Below, in pieces: positions 11,138 through 23,392 of a stretch of 64,000 bases of DNA. The notes beneath the pieces are model-generated. The model had not been told where the DNA came from. It was given only the letters and a program-made list of their open reading frames with translations, and did not search any database. The translations under genes were made by a program, and so were the position numbers. The first letter of the stretch is position 1. Each line of letters starts with the position of its first letter. The stretch is from Nicotiana tabacum (taxonomy: Eukaryota > Streptophyta > Magnoliopsida > Solanales > Solanaceae): positions 187,891,276 through 187,955,275 of the forward strand of contig NC_134087.1 of NCBI RefSeq assembly GCF_000715075.1, written 5' to 3'.

Positions 11138-11850
11138 ACATGTTGCTATGTTATTATTTCCGTTGGTTCAAAGCATGATACTTACTGTGTTTCTGTACTG
11201 TACTATTTTCAGAATTTGTCATTCCCCTCAATATGTTTTCCCCCTTCCTGTTCTTATATGTTAAATTTCCGTTATTATTATTTTCTCGTATATAATTTAA
11301 CTGCCCATGTTTATGTTATTTGTCGTGTCCTAGTCTCGTCACTATTTTACCGAGGATAGGCTTGGCACTTACCAGTACATGGGGTCGGCACTTACCAGTA
11401 TATGGGGTCGGGTGTACTGATACTACAGTTTGTACTTTCCATGCAGATTTCGATGTCGGACCTTGTGATTAGAGTTGGGTTGCTGCTTTCAGTCCATCAG
11501 GAGACCCAAAGTAGATTTGTCTGCGTTCGCAGACCCTGGAGTCCCCTTCCCTCTATCTTAGTTTTCCTATTTTCTTTCATTTCGAAAGCAGATGTATTTA
11601 TTTTAAACCTGTATTTGTAGCAAATTATTAGAAGTTCGTGAATTGTGACACTAGATCTTTTGGGTAGTCGTGTATTAGTGTTTTAAACTGCTATGAAATT
11701 TCCGCACTTCATATTTGATTAGTTTAAATTATTATTAATTATTGTTTTGGTTAATGATTAATGTGTTAGAACCGTATCTGTTGGCTTGCCTAGCATTTTA
11801 AGAATTAGGCACCATCACGATCCCGACGGTGGAAAATCCGGATCGTGACA

Positions 11851-13159
11851 AGTATATACCATAAATAATTATTTTGCTATAAAATATGAAAGGTAGTTGT
11901 AGAAAATAATATTCTAAAATAATATTGATTTATAATAAATAGGGTGTATATCTTTGCTATATGAGGTAAAATTTTCTTGGAATAAATGCCAGAAATTATT
12001 TAAGGCCCCAAAAATATAAAGTACTACTATATCATTATATAACATATGTAATTATATTTATACAATTATTGTTGATTTTTTTAAAAAAATTAGTAGAAGT
12101 AAGGATTGAATAAGTTAATAGGATAAAACGTTTCTCTCACTAAATTAAATAATATATTAACGTTCTCATCAATTCTATATTATTTTCTTTCTATAGTCTT
12201 TTTTCATAATTTTTCACTAGTTTACTTTCTAATTTCAACTCAAATTCTCTAAATTAGATAAAAATAATTTATCACATTTGATTGATGCACACATTAGAAA
12301 GCAAGTTCTTTTGTTTCTCATCTTTTTAAATAAGAAATCACTGAGACAAGTGTTGTAAGGTTCAAAACACGGTGAATAAGGCTCAATTCCCTTTTACCAT
12401 TTTCACCTAATGTTATAATTTTATATAGGGGAGAGTTCAATACCATATGATGTACGCCTAACGCCACACATTATACGTTGCTCTCTCACCACTAGATCAA
12501 AGCCATCTAGACTTTTTTCTCTCTCAATATTATGTGAATTTTATGAAAGAAATTTCAGGGTTTCTTAATATATTTTAGTTTTAAGTCACCAGTTCTATTG
12601 AGCCGCCCTGATTAATAATCAACAATTATTTATAGATCACTCCTGCATGAACGTGTTGTTCAACTAATTTCATTCACATTGGTAACTAAATAACACATTC
12701 ACTGATTTTTGTCTTATCTTAATTGAGACTCTATAAATTTTGATTGAGAATTTCAGAGGTGGACAGGTGGCTCAAGTAGGAGACTAGTAAAGCTTTGATT
12801 TTCAATAATGGATTTTATGATTTTATTTCAAGTTAGACAATATTAAAGTTTGTAAAAAAATGTAGAAAAACCCTTGGACAAAAGACAGAAAGAAAGATTG
12901 TCTACTCTTTAATACTAAAAATATATTAAAACTTTGAATTAAATTACTTAAATTTTCATATTAGTAAATATTTTTTTACAACAATATCAAAGGTAGCATA
13001 TTGAAAATACATGTCTAACATCTTATTTATTTAAGTTACCTCTTACTAATATAAATAATAATATTAATATGTGAAGTTAAAGGCTTTATTATTTAAGAAT
13101 GTTATACTTTAAATAAAAGGTATGAAAAAAATAGTAAAACTAACTTTTTTCTGCATGTG
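11851..13159. other. AT-rich intergenic stretch
   Basis: No gene, RNA gene or complete element was recognised. The sequence is AT-rich with short poly-A and poly-T runs and scattered stops in all frames. Confidence 0.6.
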
Positions 13160-13455
13160 TTTATATATACTAGGTGAAAATTCATACCGTGTGTTGTATT
13201 TTGAAACCTTTACATGTACTATATTAGGTTTCAATATGAGAATACAACTGCTACTATCATCTACATGGAAACACTAGCTCTCTTCCATGGGGTAAAGCTT
13301 GCCTTGAAATTTTTTTTACTGCTATTAACTATCGAAACTGAATGCCAAGAACTGATCAACCTTCTCTAAACTCTAGAATCTTGAATTCTTTTTTATTAAC
13401 TAACCAATTATGCAAAATTGGTTTAATTAGTCTAGAGATATAAAAACAAAGGTTT
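13160..13455 (+). pseudogene. RNase H-like (RVT_3) fragment, copy A
   Basis: From 13265 the sequence reads METLALFHGVKLAL, then LTIETECQELINLL and a stop. This matches the first part of the plant RNase H-like domain family (an alpha helix carrying a catalytic Glu, then a TD/TE strand). Copy C at 27350-27790 is clearly related over about 200 bp, including 90 bp upstream of the ATG. The 3' part (13349-13447) is related to 20784-20880. It is a broken fragment of a host-type gene. Confidence 0.6.
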
Positions 13456-13905
13456 TGAGAACTTCCTTAGCAAAAGAGATATAACCTTCAATCGGCATGT
13501 TCCTGCAAATAAACATACGAATTTGTAAAATTAGGTACGTTAATTTGTAAAATATACAAGTAGCAACAGTGCATAATCACCTAAGATTGAGATTTGTTTG
13601 TCTGAGGTGTGAAAGTGTAGTGAAGGGTTTTGTGATTGATGATTGGTGTGAAAGGATTCAGTGATCGGTGCCCATAATAAAAAATATTGAGCCTGAATGT
13701 GGAGTTCGGAAGATTAAAATTTGATTGGTGCAGCTATGGGCCGACAAATATCAAAGGCACTTCGTAATTTTCATATTATACATATTCGTACTTATATAAT
13801 TTAGGTTTTCCTTTCATATTTAGCCTGCGCCAGGTTTAATCTTTACTTTTTCTAGCAGAAAAAGTGTATAAAATTTATCTAATTTTTTTGTATAACATAC
13901 AGAAT
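13456..13905. other. Intergenic stretch, nothing recognised
   Basis: AT-rich sequence with no supported gene. It ends in the 5-bp target site (GTCTA, 13906-13910) of the solo LTR. Confidence 0.5.
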
Positions 13906-15381
13906 GTCTATGTGACGACCCGGCCAGTCGTCTCATGAGTTACCACTCTGTTTCCCCATTTATGCTTCTTATTGCTTTGTTTATCGATTCTATGTGTGAT
14001 CGGGTTGGTTGGCTCGGGTTCGGAAAAGTTTTGGTAAGGTTTGAGATATTTAGTCTCTTTTGAGGAAGCTCAAGTTGGAAAAAGTCAACTAGATATTGAC
14101 TATAGGTTAGAGGGCTCGGATGTGAGTTCCGATGGTTCGAATAGCTTCGAGGGGTGATTTGGGTCTTAAAAGCGTGATCAGAATGTGTTGTCCGGAGTAG
14201 ATTTAGGCTTGAATTGGCGAAATTGGAATTTTGGCGTTTTTCCGGTTGGTAGGTGAAATTTTGATATAGGGGTCGGAATGGAATTTCGGGAGTTGCAGTA
14301 GGACCGTTGTATCATTTGGGATGTGTGTGCGAAATTCCAGGTCATTCGAACGTGGTTGGTAGACTTTTTGATCAAAAGCAAAATTCGGAAGATTTTGGAA
14401 CCTTAGGCTTGAATTCGATGTGTTTTGGTTGATTCGATGCTGTTTGAGGTGTTTTGAGGATTGGTACAAGTTTGCATAGTGGTATGTGACTTGTTTGTGC
14501 TTTTGGTTGAGGTCCCGGGGCCTCGAGCTGATTTTGGGTGGTTGACGGAAAGAATGGAAATTGAAAATGGTAGCTGGAGTTGTAGTCTGTTGTCATAACC
14601 GCACCTGCGGCTAATGCTGCACTGTGGGCCGGTCCCAAACCGGACCGTACTTGGCCCGCGGTCTTAACGGGCCTCACGGGCCTGGTGGGCCGGTCCTGGT
14701 GGTCTCTTAAAGCCCGAGGCGGGCTCGTCTTGTTTGGTAAGCCCATGAGCCCGGGACCGTTTAGCCCGGGACCGGCTGGCGGGCCTGGTCCGGGCCTAAC
14801 GGCTATAATTTAAAAAAAAAAAAATTTAAAAACAGCCCAACGGCCATATTTAAATAGTAGCCATTTGGGGTTTTTTTTTACCGTTTGGTAGTTTAGAAAA
14901 TGGTCATTTGGCCCCCAAACTTTATTTTAACCTCAAACTTTATATAATTACACTTTTCCCCATTTCTCAACTATAAATACTCCCTCATTCTTTCATTTTT
15001 ATTCACCAATTCATCAATATCTTTCAATCTCTCTCAATCTCTCTACTACAATTACTTAATCTATTGTTGAAATTTCGTGAAAAATTGTGAAGTTGTTGAA
15101 TTGAAGTTTTCAAGTGTTCAACGATTTTCAATTTTCAAGAAGTTGTTCGGCAATCCGGTAAACTCGTTTCAACTCTTACATTTTAAGAATATATTTTTGT
15201 GTGGTTTAGATTGCATAATAATTAATATGGCATTTTCTTTGAAAAAATATTTGGTAAAGGAAAAGATAAAACCGGTGAAAGTAGTGGCCAACCAACTACC
15301 CTTCCCCCGGCTCCCCGACCTAGAAAAGATAAGCAAGTTGAAAGTAGTCGCCAACCTAGACGTCCTCCTCCTTCTTTAATT

Positions 15382-17751
15382 CTTGATAGTGATCACCCTT
15401 TTTTTCAATTTACCGATAGTGAATTTTACCATAATGTTGCACCAGGTGAAAGATTAGATGATGAAATTATGAATGCTCTTTATCCTAATGAAACCATCTT
15501 AGAAAATAATGAGGAAAATGAGGATGATGATGAAACCCAAGCACCGGATTTAGATGATACACCTACTAGTCCTCTTAATAACCCAACTGATGCACCGGTC
15601 GACCCACCTGTAGAAACTCCTACTTTTAATAGAGAACCTGCTAAACGCCTAGAAACATCATTAGTTTGAAATTTTTTTACTCAAGTAAGAGAACAAAATA
15701 AGGCTAAGTGTAAAACTTGTGGAAAATTAATGTGGCATAAAGATACTGGAGACCGTAGCGGCACGAGTAGTTTGACTAGGCACATAAAAACACACCCTAG
15801 AGATAAGGCTAGATTTTTTCAAATGAAAGCGCAGCTAGAGGGGACAAGTGTAGATTCTGCGGTTAACCCTAGTACAGGTTCAAATCTAGTTCAACCAGGA
15901 ATTAACACTGTCACCGGAGGTATTTTATATTACGATCCAAATAGAGATCGTGAAGAATTAGCAAAGATGATTACTGTTATGTGCTTACCTTATACTTTTG
16001 CTTCTAATCCTAATTGGGTTCATTATATTAGAAGAGTTTTTAATCCTACTTATAAAGGTTGGCCTCGCGCAACAGTTAAGAGTGATATTTATAAATTCAA
16101 ACATGAATATGAACAATATTTGCGGTATTTATTTACTCATATACCTAATCGGATTTCTATTACTACTGATATTGGTAGAAGTGGTAATGATTGTGATTAT
16201 CTAACTGTTACAAGTCATTGGATAAATGAGGAATGGATAATGCAAAAACGCATAATTGCATCTAGAATAATTAATTCGCGTCACACAGGTAAGTTTATAG
16301 CTAACACTGTTGCAGATATTTGTAGATATTTTTGCTTTAGCGATAAAATAATGGCAATTTCTATGGATAATGCTTCTAGTAACACTAGTGCTATAGGCAT
16401 GCTTACAACAACACTAAATCCTGCATTTACTAATATTTTTCATGTTAGATGTATTTGTCATATTTATCATTTAATTGTCGGTGATGGTATGCGAATTTTA
16501 AACATAGAAATTGAAAAGGTTAGAATGGCTCTTAATTGGCTTTTTTATTCAAACCGTAGAAGTAGACTTAGAGAGTATTTTAAAAAATGTGATGAATATG
16601 GCCTTAGAGAAAGAAAGGTTCCTAAACCTTGCCCGACTAAATGGAATTGTATGTACGAAAGTTTAGTAGTTGCATATGAATATAGAAACCCAATTAATGC
16701 AACGTTTAATTCTCGGGTAGGTGGTGAGGATGATGATGAAATGCTTACTACTCAAGATTGGACGAATGTTAAAATTCTTTTAGATTTTTTAGAACATTTT
16801 CAAATTGCTACAAATGCATTTTCTGGGCAATATTATCCTTCTATTTCAAACTGTTTAGTTTATATTGCAGCACTATCTGATTTGTTTGTTGAATTTGGTG
16901 AGGGTGGGGACATTTATGAACTTGCTATAAATGAAATGAAACAAAAGTTTAAAAAATATTTTTTTCCTATCCCTCCTATTTATGGTCTTGCTGCAATGCT
17001 AAATCCTACAATGAAATTGGGAGGTCCTCATTTTTGGTATTCAAATATTTATAAGGCTTTAGATCTTTCAAATAAGGAAATTGCTACACTTGCAGATGCA
17101 AAAGCTTCAATTAAAATTAATGCTCAAACAGTTTATAATGATTATCAACTTGTCTTAGAGCATGCTAGGCCAACTATTTCAACCCCTACTTCGTCTAGCT
17201 CACAATCGTCTAAAAGAGTTGCGGGCTTAAAAGCTCTTAAATCTTGGACGGAGTTCAGGGGTTCTCAAGGTGATAATTATGATGAAACTTCACATCTAAA
17301 TGAGCTTCAAGTTTATTTGTCTCAGGGACTTGAAAAGGAGAATCCAGACGGCTCTTTTGATCTTTTGGAATGGTGGAAGGAAAGGGAAAAACATTTTCCG
17401 GTTCTTGCAAGGATGGCTCGGGATATTTTATCAATTCAAGCTTCAATTGTTGCATCAGAGAGCGCTTTCAGTCAAGCAAGACTGCAAATAGGTGATCATA
17501 GAGCGTCTATGAGGGATAGCTTGGAAAAATCAGTACTGTTTAGAGATTGGATCCGCTCGGAAAGAAGAAACTTTGGAATTGCAGAAGCACAACCGGCGAT
17601 AGATGAAGCTTATGAAGAAATGATAGCGGAACTTGCGGAGGATTCGGCTTTGCCCGGAAGTGGTGATGAACAAGCTTCTTTTCCACCACCACCAATGCAA
17701 CCTCCTCCGAACCTTGAAGGATTTATGAGATTTGTTAGAGATAATACATAG
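15382..17751 (+). CDS. hAT transposase (BED finger and hATC domain), one stop
   Basis: This protein cuts and joins the ends of the hAT element. The frame is open from about 15382, although the start codon is uncertain, and it runs to the stop at 17749-17751. A single TGA at 15667-15669 interrupts it just before the BED zinc finger (CKTCGK, then TRHIKTH). The RNase H-like core follows: ISITTDIGRSGND around the first Asp, ISMDNASSN around the second, a CICHIYHLIV segment, then the DUF4413-like part (MLNPTMKLGG). The C-terminal dimerisation domain is LEWWKEREKHFPVLARMARD with ASESAFSQ. The acidic N-terminal part (15469-15666) precedes the finger. Apart from the one stop the frame is intact over about 670 residues, so the copy decayed little. 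It resembles RICESLEEPER-type hAT transposases. Confidence 0.85.
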
Positions 17752-17954
17752 ACTAATATGTAACTTGTATTTTGGCACATCTTCCTTAGTTTTTTTCCTT
17801 CTAATGGTGGTATTAGTACCTTGTTGTGCTCATTCCATTGGGGGAAGGATGACTAAGAAAGATATGCCATTTTTGGTAATAAAATTTATTGCTTCTACCC
17901 TTGAATATCTTTTCGCAATATTTCTTTGTCTTTACTTAGAATTATTTATAAGCT

Positions 17955-18670
17955 ACAATATATACATAAGATACAATATATATACTACAAGAAAATATAT
18001 AAGAGAATATATATACATAAGATACAATATATATACTACAAGACAATATATTATGCGAATATATATACATAAGATACAATATATATACTACAAGAAAATA
18101 TATAAGAGAATATATATACATAAGATACAATATATATACTACAAGAAAATATATAAGAGAATATATATACATAAGATACAATATATACTACAAGAAAATA
18201 TATAAGAGAATATATATACATAAGATACAATATATATACTACAAGAAAATATATAAGAGAATATATATACATAAGATACAATATATATACTACAAGAAAA
18301 TATATAAGAGAATATATATACATAAGATACAATATATATACTACAAGAAAATATATAAGAGAATATATATACATAAGATACAATATATATACTACAAGAC
18401 AATATATTATGCGAATATATATACATAAGATACAATATATATACTACAAGACAATATATTATGCGAATATATATACATAAGATACAATATATATACTACA
18501 AGACAATATATTATGCGAATATATATACATAAGATACAATATATATACTACAAGAAAATATATAAGAGAATATATATACATAAGATACAATATATATACT
18601 ACAAGAAAATATATAAGAGAATATATATACATAAGATACAATATATATACTACAAGACAATATATTATGC
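17955..18670 (+). repeat. Tandem array of 51/52-bp units, 14 copies
   Basis: Units begin at 17970, 18021, 18073, 18124, 18175, 18224, 18275, 18326, 18377, 18429, 18481, 18533, 18584 and 18635. Form A (51 bp) contains GAAAATATATAAGAGAAT. Form B (52 bp) contains GACAATATATTATGCGAAT. The order is A B A A A A A A B B B A A B, with the fifth unit 2 bp short. The array lies between the transposase stop and the right end. Long reading frames across it on either strand are artefacts of the repeat. Confidence 0.95.
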
Positions 18671-18994
18671 ATGACAATTTAGTGTTTTACTATTGTTTTG
18701 TTATTTTTCTTTTTCGTCAAGCACTTTAATAATTAGATCTACATATATACTACATATATATTTTTAATATAGCCATGATACTACAAGAAATTGCCTTAAA
18801 AAAACCGCTAGGCCCGCGAAGCCCACGAGCCCGGCCCGTTAAGCCCATGACCATGTGGGCTTAGGCCCGTCACAGGCCGGTTCCACCCATTGAGCCCACG
18901 AAGCCCGGGACCGCCAGAGCCCAGGCCCATGAAGCCCGGCCCGTTTGGCCCACGAAGGCCCAGGCCCAGCCCAGAATACAGCACTACCTGCGGC

Positions 18995-19249
18995 TAGAGG
19001 ACCGCAGGTGCGGGCTCGCAGAAGCGTAGAGACAGCCGCAGATGCGGCCAAGGAGAAGGTCATCAGGAACTGCAGAAGCGGTGAAGTGGGCACACCTGCA
19101 ATAGTGCAGGTGCGAGGTTTTTAACCGCAGATACGGAAATGGTCATTTAAGTGAAGACCGCAGGTGAGGAGTCTCGTACCACAGAAGCGGACCGCAGAGG
19201 CGGTAGCTGGACCGCAGGTGCAAAAAGCCTAGGCCAGAAGGTATAAATT
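18995..19249 (+). promoter_or_regulatory. Palindrome-rich region and TATA box of the solo LTR
   Basis: Motifs such as CCGCAGGTGCGG, GCCGCAGATGCGGC and GCGGACCGCAGAGGCGG recur at 18995-19220, and TATAAATT follows at 19242. Before the hAT insertion this block was continuous with CCGCACCTGCGGC at 14599-14611. The layout is looser than in the Athila and R1 arrays, with CAGGTGC arms between the GC cores. Confidence 0.5.
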
Positions 19250-20688
19250 ATTTCCTTCGCGAATTTTTGGGTTATTCCACCATTTCTAAGTCGGTTTTGG
19301 AGCTTTTTGGGAGATTTTGTAGAGGGAATCAAGGGATAACGTCTGGAGGCAAGATTGTTGAACCTAAAACTCGTCTCTATGGAATTTTTTCACGGATTAG
19401 GGCTGTAATTATGGAAATCAAGGGTTAAAAATTGGGAAACTAGGGCTTGGTATTGGAGACCTTGACTTGAGGATTTGAGAGGCCATTTGTGGTCAGATTT
19501 TGAGACTTTTGATATGTATGAACTCGTGGGGAGATAAGGAATCTGTTGATGTAAATTTTATCGAATTCCGAAACGTGGGCCCGAGGGTCGGATTTTGGTT
19601 AATTTCGGGATTTATGTTGTAAATTGATTATTTTCGCATGGGTTTCATTCCCTTAGCATATTTTGACGTTGTGATTATGATTTTGGATAGATTTGATGCG
19701 AGTTGAGGCCGATTCGAGGGGCAAAGGCCTCGCGGCTAGAGTTTGGACCGGATTGAGGTGAGTAATGATTTTAAATGTTATCCTGAGGGTATGAAACCCC
19801 GGATTACACATCGTTTTGCTATATTGAGGTGACGCGCACGCTAGATGACGAGCGTGGGGTCGTGCACCATTGGGGTTTGTGACTTACTCCGTCCCGAATG
19901 ACTGTTTTACTGCGTATTTGGTTGAAAATTATTTGCTATCATCATGTTTTGGGCGGAATGCCATATTTGGGCCTCGTGCCAGCTATTTGGACCATTAGGG
20001 GATTTTTACTGATATTTCCTCACTGTTTTGATTTTATACTTGTACTCAATCATGCTATATTCTACCGAGGGGTGGATTTTTATGTGTTTATCTATTCTTG
20101 CTGCTTTTCTTTTAATTGTTTAACTGTTAAAAAGGTGTTTTAAAGAAGCTTATTCTAAACTAAGGTGTCTTTATATGTTTTCACTGTTTCATTGCTTTTA
20201 CTAATTTTATACTACTTCTTTATAGCATGCTGATATGCTTTTACGTGATTTCTTATTTTTCATCCCTCATTTATTGTTATTACTCACTGAGTTGGAGTAC
20301 TCACTTTACTCCCTTCACCCTGTGTGCAAATTCAGGCGCTTCAGATCCCGCTAGCGAGTGTTGATTCTTCCAGCTCAGGCGAATTCAGAGATTTCACTAG
20401 GTAGCTGCTCGACGTCCGCAGCCCAGTGCTTCTCCCTCTATCTTATTTTCTCTTTTTTTAGTTCTGTAATAGACTATGTAAACCCTTCATGTTTTTAATG
20501 GTGACACCGCGACGTCGGGTTATGTCTATTTCGCAAATTGTCTTATTCACCTTTACTTTGGGATTATTATTATGTTAAAGACTTAATTTGTATTATTTTA
20601 ACTGCTTAAATGAATTGGGTGTGTGTCATCTGGCCTTGTTTTCACGATAGGCGCCATCACGACCGGGTCCGGGTTTAGGGTTGTGACA
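19250..20688 (+). repeat. 3' part of the solo LTR
   Basis: Non-coding LTR sequence after the TATA box, ending in GGGTTGTGACA. No gene is visible; short reading frames here have no recognisable features. Confidence 0.7.
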
Positions 20689-20693
20689 GTCTA

Positions 20694-21167
20694 TACATAC
20701 AAAAATATATATATAGACATTCCAGCTCGAGACTGGTTAGCTGATAAAACCGTCTTAGGTTCGACTTTTCAATTGAGCGGAGGCGAACTAATCAACTTTC
20801 TTTAGACTCTATAATCTTGAGTTCTTTTTTTTTACCTGATCAATTTCGAAAAATCGATTTAATTAATCTAGAAATATCAAAAGAAAAAAGATGGGTGTTT
20901 ATTCTATCAGGAAAAAGGGGAAAGTGCATTTGCTTGAAATAATTTTCATTATAAAATTAACGTTATGTCTCCAATAACAAAAGGTCGCTTACTTTTTGGA
21001 TACAATCACATATAGCACATGAATCTTATTGAGATAAAAGATAAATTATCTTAGCTTTTATATAGTTTCCATAACTTTAAATATCATTTTAAATGGTGTG
21101 CTAGCAACTACAACCACTTGAAACCTTCTTATCTACCACTTTGAAAATATAAAGTGTTTCAAAATCT
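20694..21167. other. Intergenic stretch with a duplicated segment (copy B)
   Basis: The segment 20784-20880 is clearly related to 13349-13447, both starting GAACTRATCAAC and running through TTTAATTAATCTAGA-like sequence. It therefore belongs to the RNase H-like duplication family, but it holds only the sequence around and after the stop of copy A. The rest is AT-rich with nothing recognised. Confidence 0.5.
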
Positions 21168-21418
21168 GTACTATTTAAAAATTCACCAAAGTTTAGCTAG
21201 TCTTGAAAATGCTCTCAGGCACATTCTCCATGGATGCTCTCTTTCCTACTTCCTGGGATTGTAGAACTACTCTTTCCGGTGTACCTTCTCATCGAAATCC
21301 TCCTTTTCTTTCTTAAAACCTAGTGTTCACTTACTGTGATCACTGATTAAAAGTCATTTTGTTCTTTTTTTTTTAGTTAAAGTCATTTGCTCATCCATAC
21401 TAACGTGAAAATCCTGCA

Positions 21419-22560
21419 ATGAGGGAGAACAACATCATCTATTTTGCAGTGGGCTTCAAGTCATATGAAATTGTGAGATGCTCATCAAATGATGAAGAAT
21501 GGTACGAATGGATAGAAAAAGGAAGGAACCTAATTAGAATGACTACATTCAGAGAGAAGATGATGGTGTGGTTGTGCAAAAATTTAAAGGAAGCATCGAA
21601 GATGAAGGGAAACTATGTGAAAAGATGGAAAACCAAGGATCATTACTCAGAAATATTCTGTGCGAAGAACTACAACAAATATGGTCGTTATATAACCATC
21701 ATTAGGGTCCAAGGCAGGGGGAGATCAGTTATTATTGTTCCAGAGGTGGCATTCAATTCAAGATGGTTAGATATTGCAGCAAAAATTGAAAGGTTCATAA
21801 ATAGCAGGGTAAGGAGGATTGTCATTAATGCTCCCAAAATAATTTAGGAAGGTCTTCTTTACTCAAACACAGGCAGAAATCATAAATGGGCAAGCAGAGA
21901 AATGAATAAAGCAGCGGTCCAACAAGAAGGAGACATCATGCGCATCTCTGGTGATTTAACACACAACAATTTGCTAGGCAGGTGCTTGGTGGGGTTCATC
22001 CCAAAAGAAAGTTTCAAAATTGCAACTTTATCGGAAATTCGTAGATAGGCATCTAATTCTTGAAAGCAAGCACATGGAACCAATATTTATGAGATGGATC
22101 ATAATCAGTTTCTTTTCGAATTCTCTTCGAAATTAATCGCTAACCATGTATTGAGAGGCGACTGGTACTGGAAGAAACACAAAGTTAAGCTTCAATGGTA
22201 GAATCCGATGGTGGGGTCAGTTCCAAGATATAAGACGATGAACCATTCATGGATTAAGCTAGTAGGGCTTCCGTTACATATATAGTCCCAAAAAGTATTC
22301 AAAGAAGTTGGGGAATTTTGTGGTGGCTGGATTCAAACTGAGGAGGAGATGGAACTTAAAAATCACTTGAAATGGGCAAGAATAAAGGTTAGAGGAGATG
22401 GATCTGTTGTCCCAAAAGCAATGAAGATAGAATTTGAAGGGGTAGTCTTTGAGATCCAGATCTGTGTGAAGCTCCAGTGAGAACATACATCGGTGCAAAT
22501 GGAGAAGACAACCATTTGAACCAACGGGTAATAGAGGACAAGCAGATATCAAGGGAGGGG
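21419..22560 (+). pseudogene. LINE ORF1 (DUF4283-like), broken
   Basis: This is the first ORF of the LINE, whose product coats the RNA in related elements. The first 142 codons are open (MRENNIIYFAVGFKSYEIV to the stop at 21845-21847). The same frame family continues after that stop with NLLGRCLVGF and, in later frames, WYWKKHKVKLQW, HSWIKLVGLPLHI and ELKNHLKWARIKVRGDGS. These motifs are typical of ORF1 proteins of Solanaceae LINEs. At least three stops or frame changes break it. A linker region (22581-22886 and 23070-23387) follows with no recognised domain. Confidence 0.65.
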
Positions 22561-23392
22561 CTCAATGTTATAAAGTTCTGATGGGATACGTGAGGAGTTC
22601 GAAACCAGTACAGCCTATCCCTAATAAGTCATGTGATCAGTCACGTGACTCTTTAGTCATATCTAACAAGGCCTCTCAGCAATATAACTTAAAGGAATTG
22701 GGCCTAGATTTTTTTGCGCAATTTATATCTAAAGAAAAGGCTTTTAAATTGCCCAATACAAAGCCTATGCCAGATCCTTTTAATGAAGAGGTAGCAGCTA
22801 TACATTTTGAAAGTTCTGTGGGAAATCAAATAACCACTTACGCAGTGGAGCCCAGGGACAGTAGAAACAACGAAAATCCAGAATAAAAGGAAGAAAAGAG
22901 GGACAATGATGGAGATAAGGAAAATCAACAAGAATCTATTCTTGGGGATAATGCTATGTCGATTATTGCTGAGCACGAAGGGAAGGGAGATGATTCAGAG
23001 GACTACAACAACATGCACATGCAATCAAAAAAACATGATATATTTGTGGACTGAGCAATTGAAGAAGCAGTGCCTCTAAACCATCAAAGCTTAGAAGTAG
23101 AAGAAGATCTGGAATTTGAGGCATCGATTTGGGTGCATCAGAATATCATCAGATTGGGCAAAGAATTTGGGGTGGATTTTAACGGGTGCGAGAGAGAGGA
23201 ACCAGAGCTTTTCATGAAAATTGACAATAGAAGGCAAGCAAACAAAGGGAGAGAAGTTACACAGGTGGTTCAGACTCCAAAGAAAAAAGGATTCAAAGAG
23301 CTTAAAGGTCTGGATATTAGAAGTAATTTCAAGAGTAATAGAACTAGAAGCAGGAGGGGATGCATTATCAGTCATGGCCAATGTTAGTGACC

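Larger units (their letters stand above)
9147..11850 (+). mobile_element. R1: LTR-like repeat, 5' end not visible
   Basis: A 2.7-kb non-coding repeat ends in GGATCGTGACA at 11850, a typical end for long Solanaceae gypsy LTRs. A second copy starts at about 63340 and runs off the window. Both share blocks such as GAGAAATAAATTTTTAAAGA (9439 and 63632) in the same order. Inside are a palindrome array (9877-10038), a TATA-like TATAAAC at 10064, an AAACCCTAATCC leader and a set of short direct repeats (10931-11137). The Athila LTR abuts the left end, so the true start is lost or interrupted. No duplication could be defined. That it is an LTR and not another repeat class is inferred. Confidence 0.55.
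14612..18986 (+). mobile_element. hAT transposon, nearly complete
   Basis: The 8-bp duplication CCTGCGGC is perfect on both sides (14604-14611 and 18987-18994). The inverted ends are TAATGCTGCACTGTGGGC at the left and, read inward, TAGTGCTGTATTCTGGGC at the right. Both subterminal regions (14630-14810 and 18800-18975) are dense with GGCCCG, CGGGCC and GCCCACG motifs, as expected for transposase binding sites in hAT elements. It carries one transposase gene and a 51-bp tandem array behind it. The first two bases of the inverted ends could instead belong to the duplication, since TA also follows the right copy. Confidence 0.9.
13911..20688 (+). mobile_element. Gypsy-type solo LTR, split by an hAT transposon
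   Basis: The element opens TGTGACGACCC at 13911 and closes GGGTTGTGACA at 20688, with matching inverted ends. GTCTA flanks it on both sides (13906-13910 and 20689-20693), the 5-bp duplication of LTR elements. Without the inserted hAT (14612-18986) and its duplicated 8 bp, the unit is about 2.4 kb, has no coding capacity, and looks like one LTR. A TATA box (TATAAATT, 19242) and the typical LTR 3' part support the plus orientation. The likely origin is recombination between two LTRs. Confidence 0.8.

Noticed and set aside
17942..18677. Several long minus-strand frames of repeated Tyr/Ile-rich peptides and a plus-strand frame
   Set aside because: They are the translation of the 51/52-bp tandem units in different frames and carry no other feature.
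13911..20688. Helitron or MULE identity for the TGTGACGACCC element
   Set aside because: The ends TG and CA and a perfect 5-bp duplication GTCTA fit a solo LTR better.
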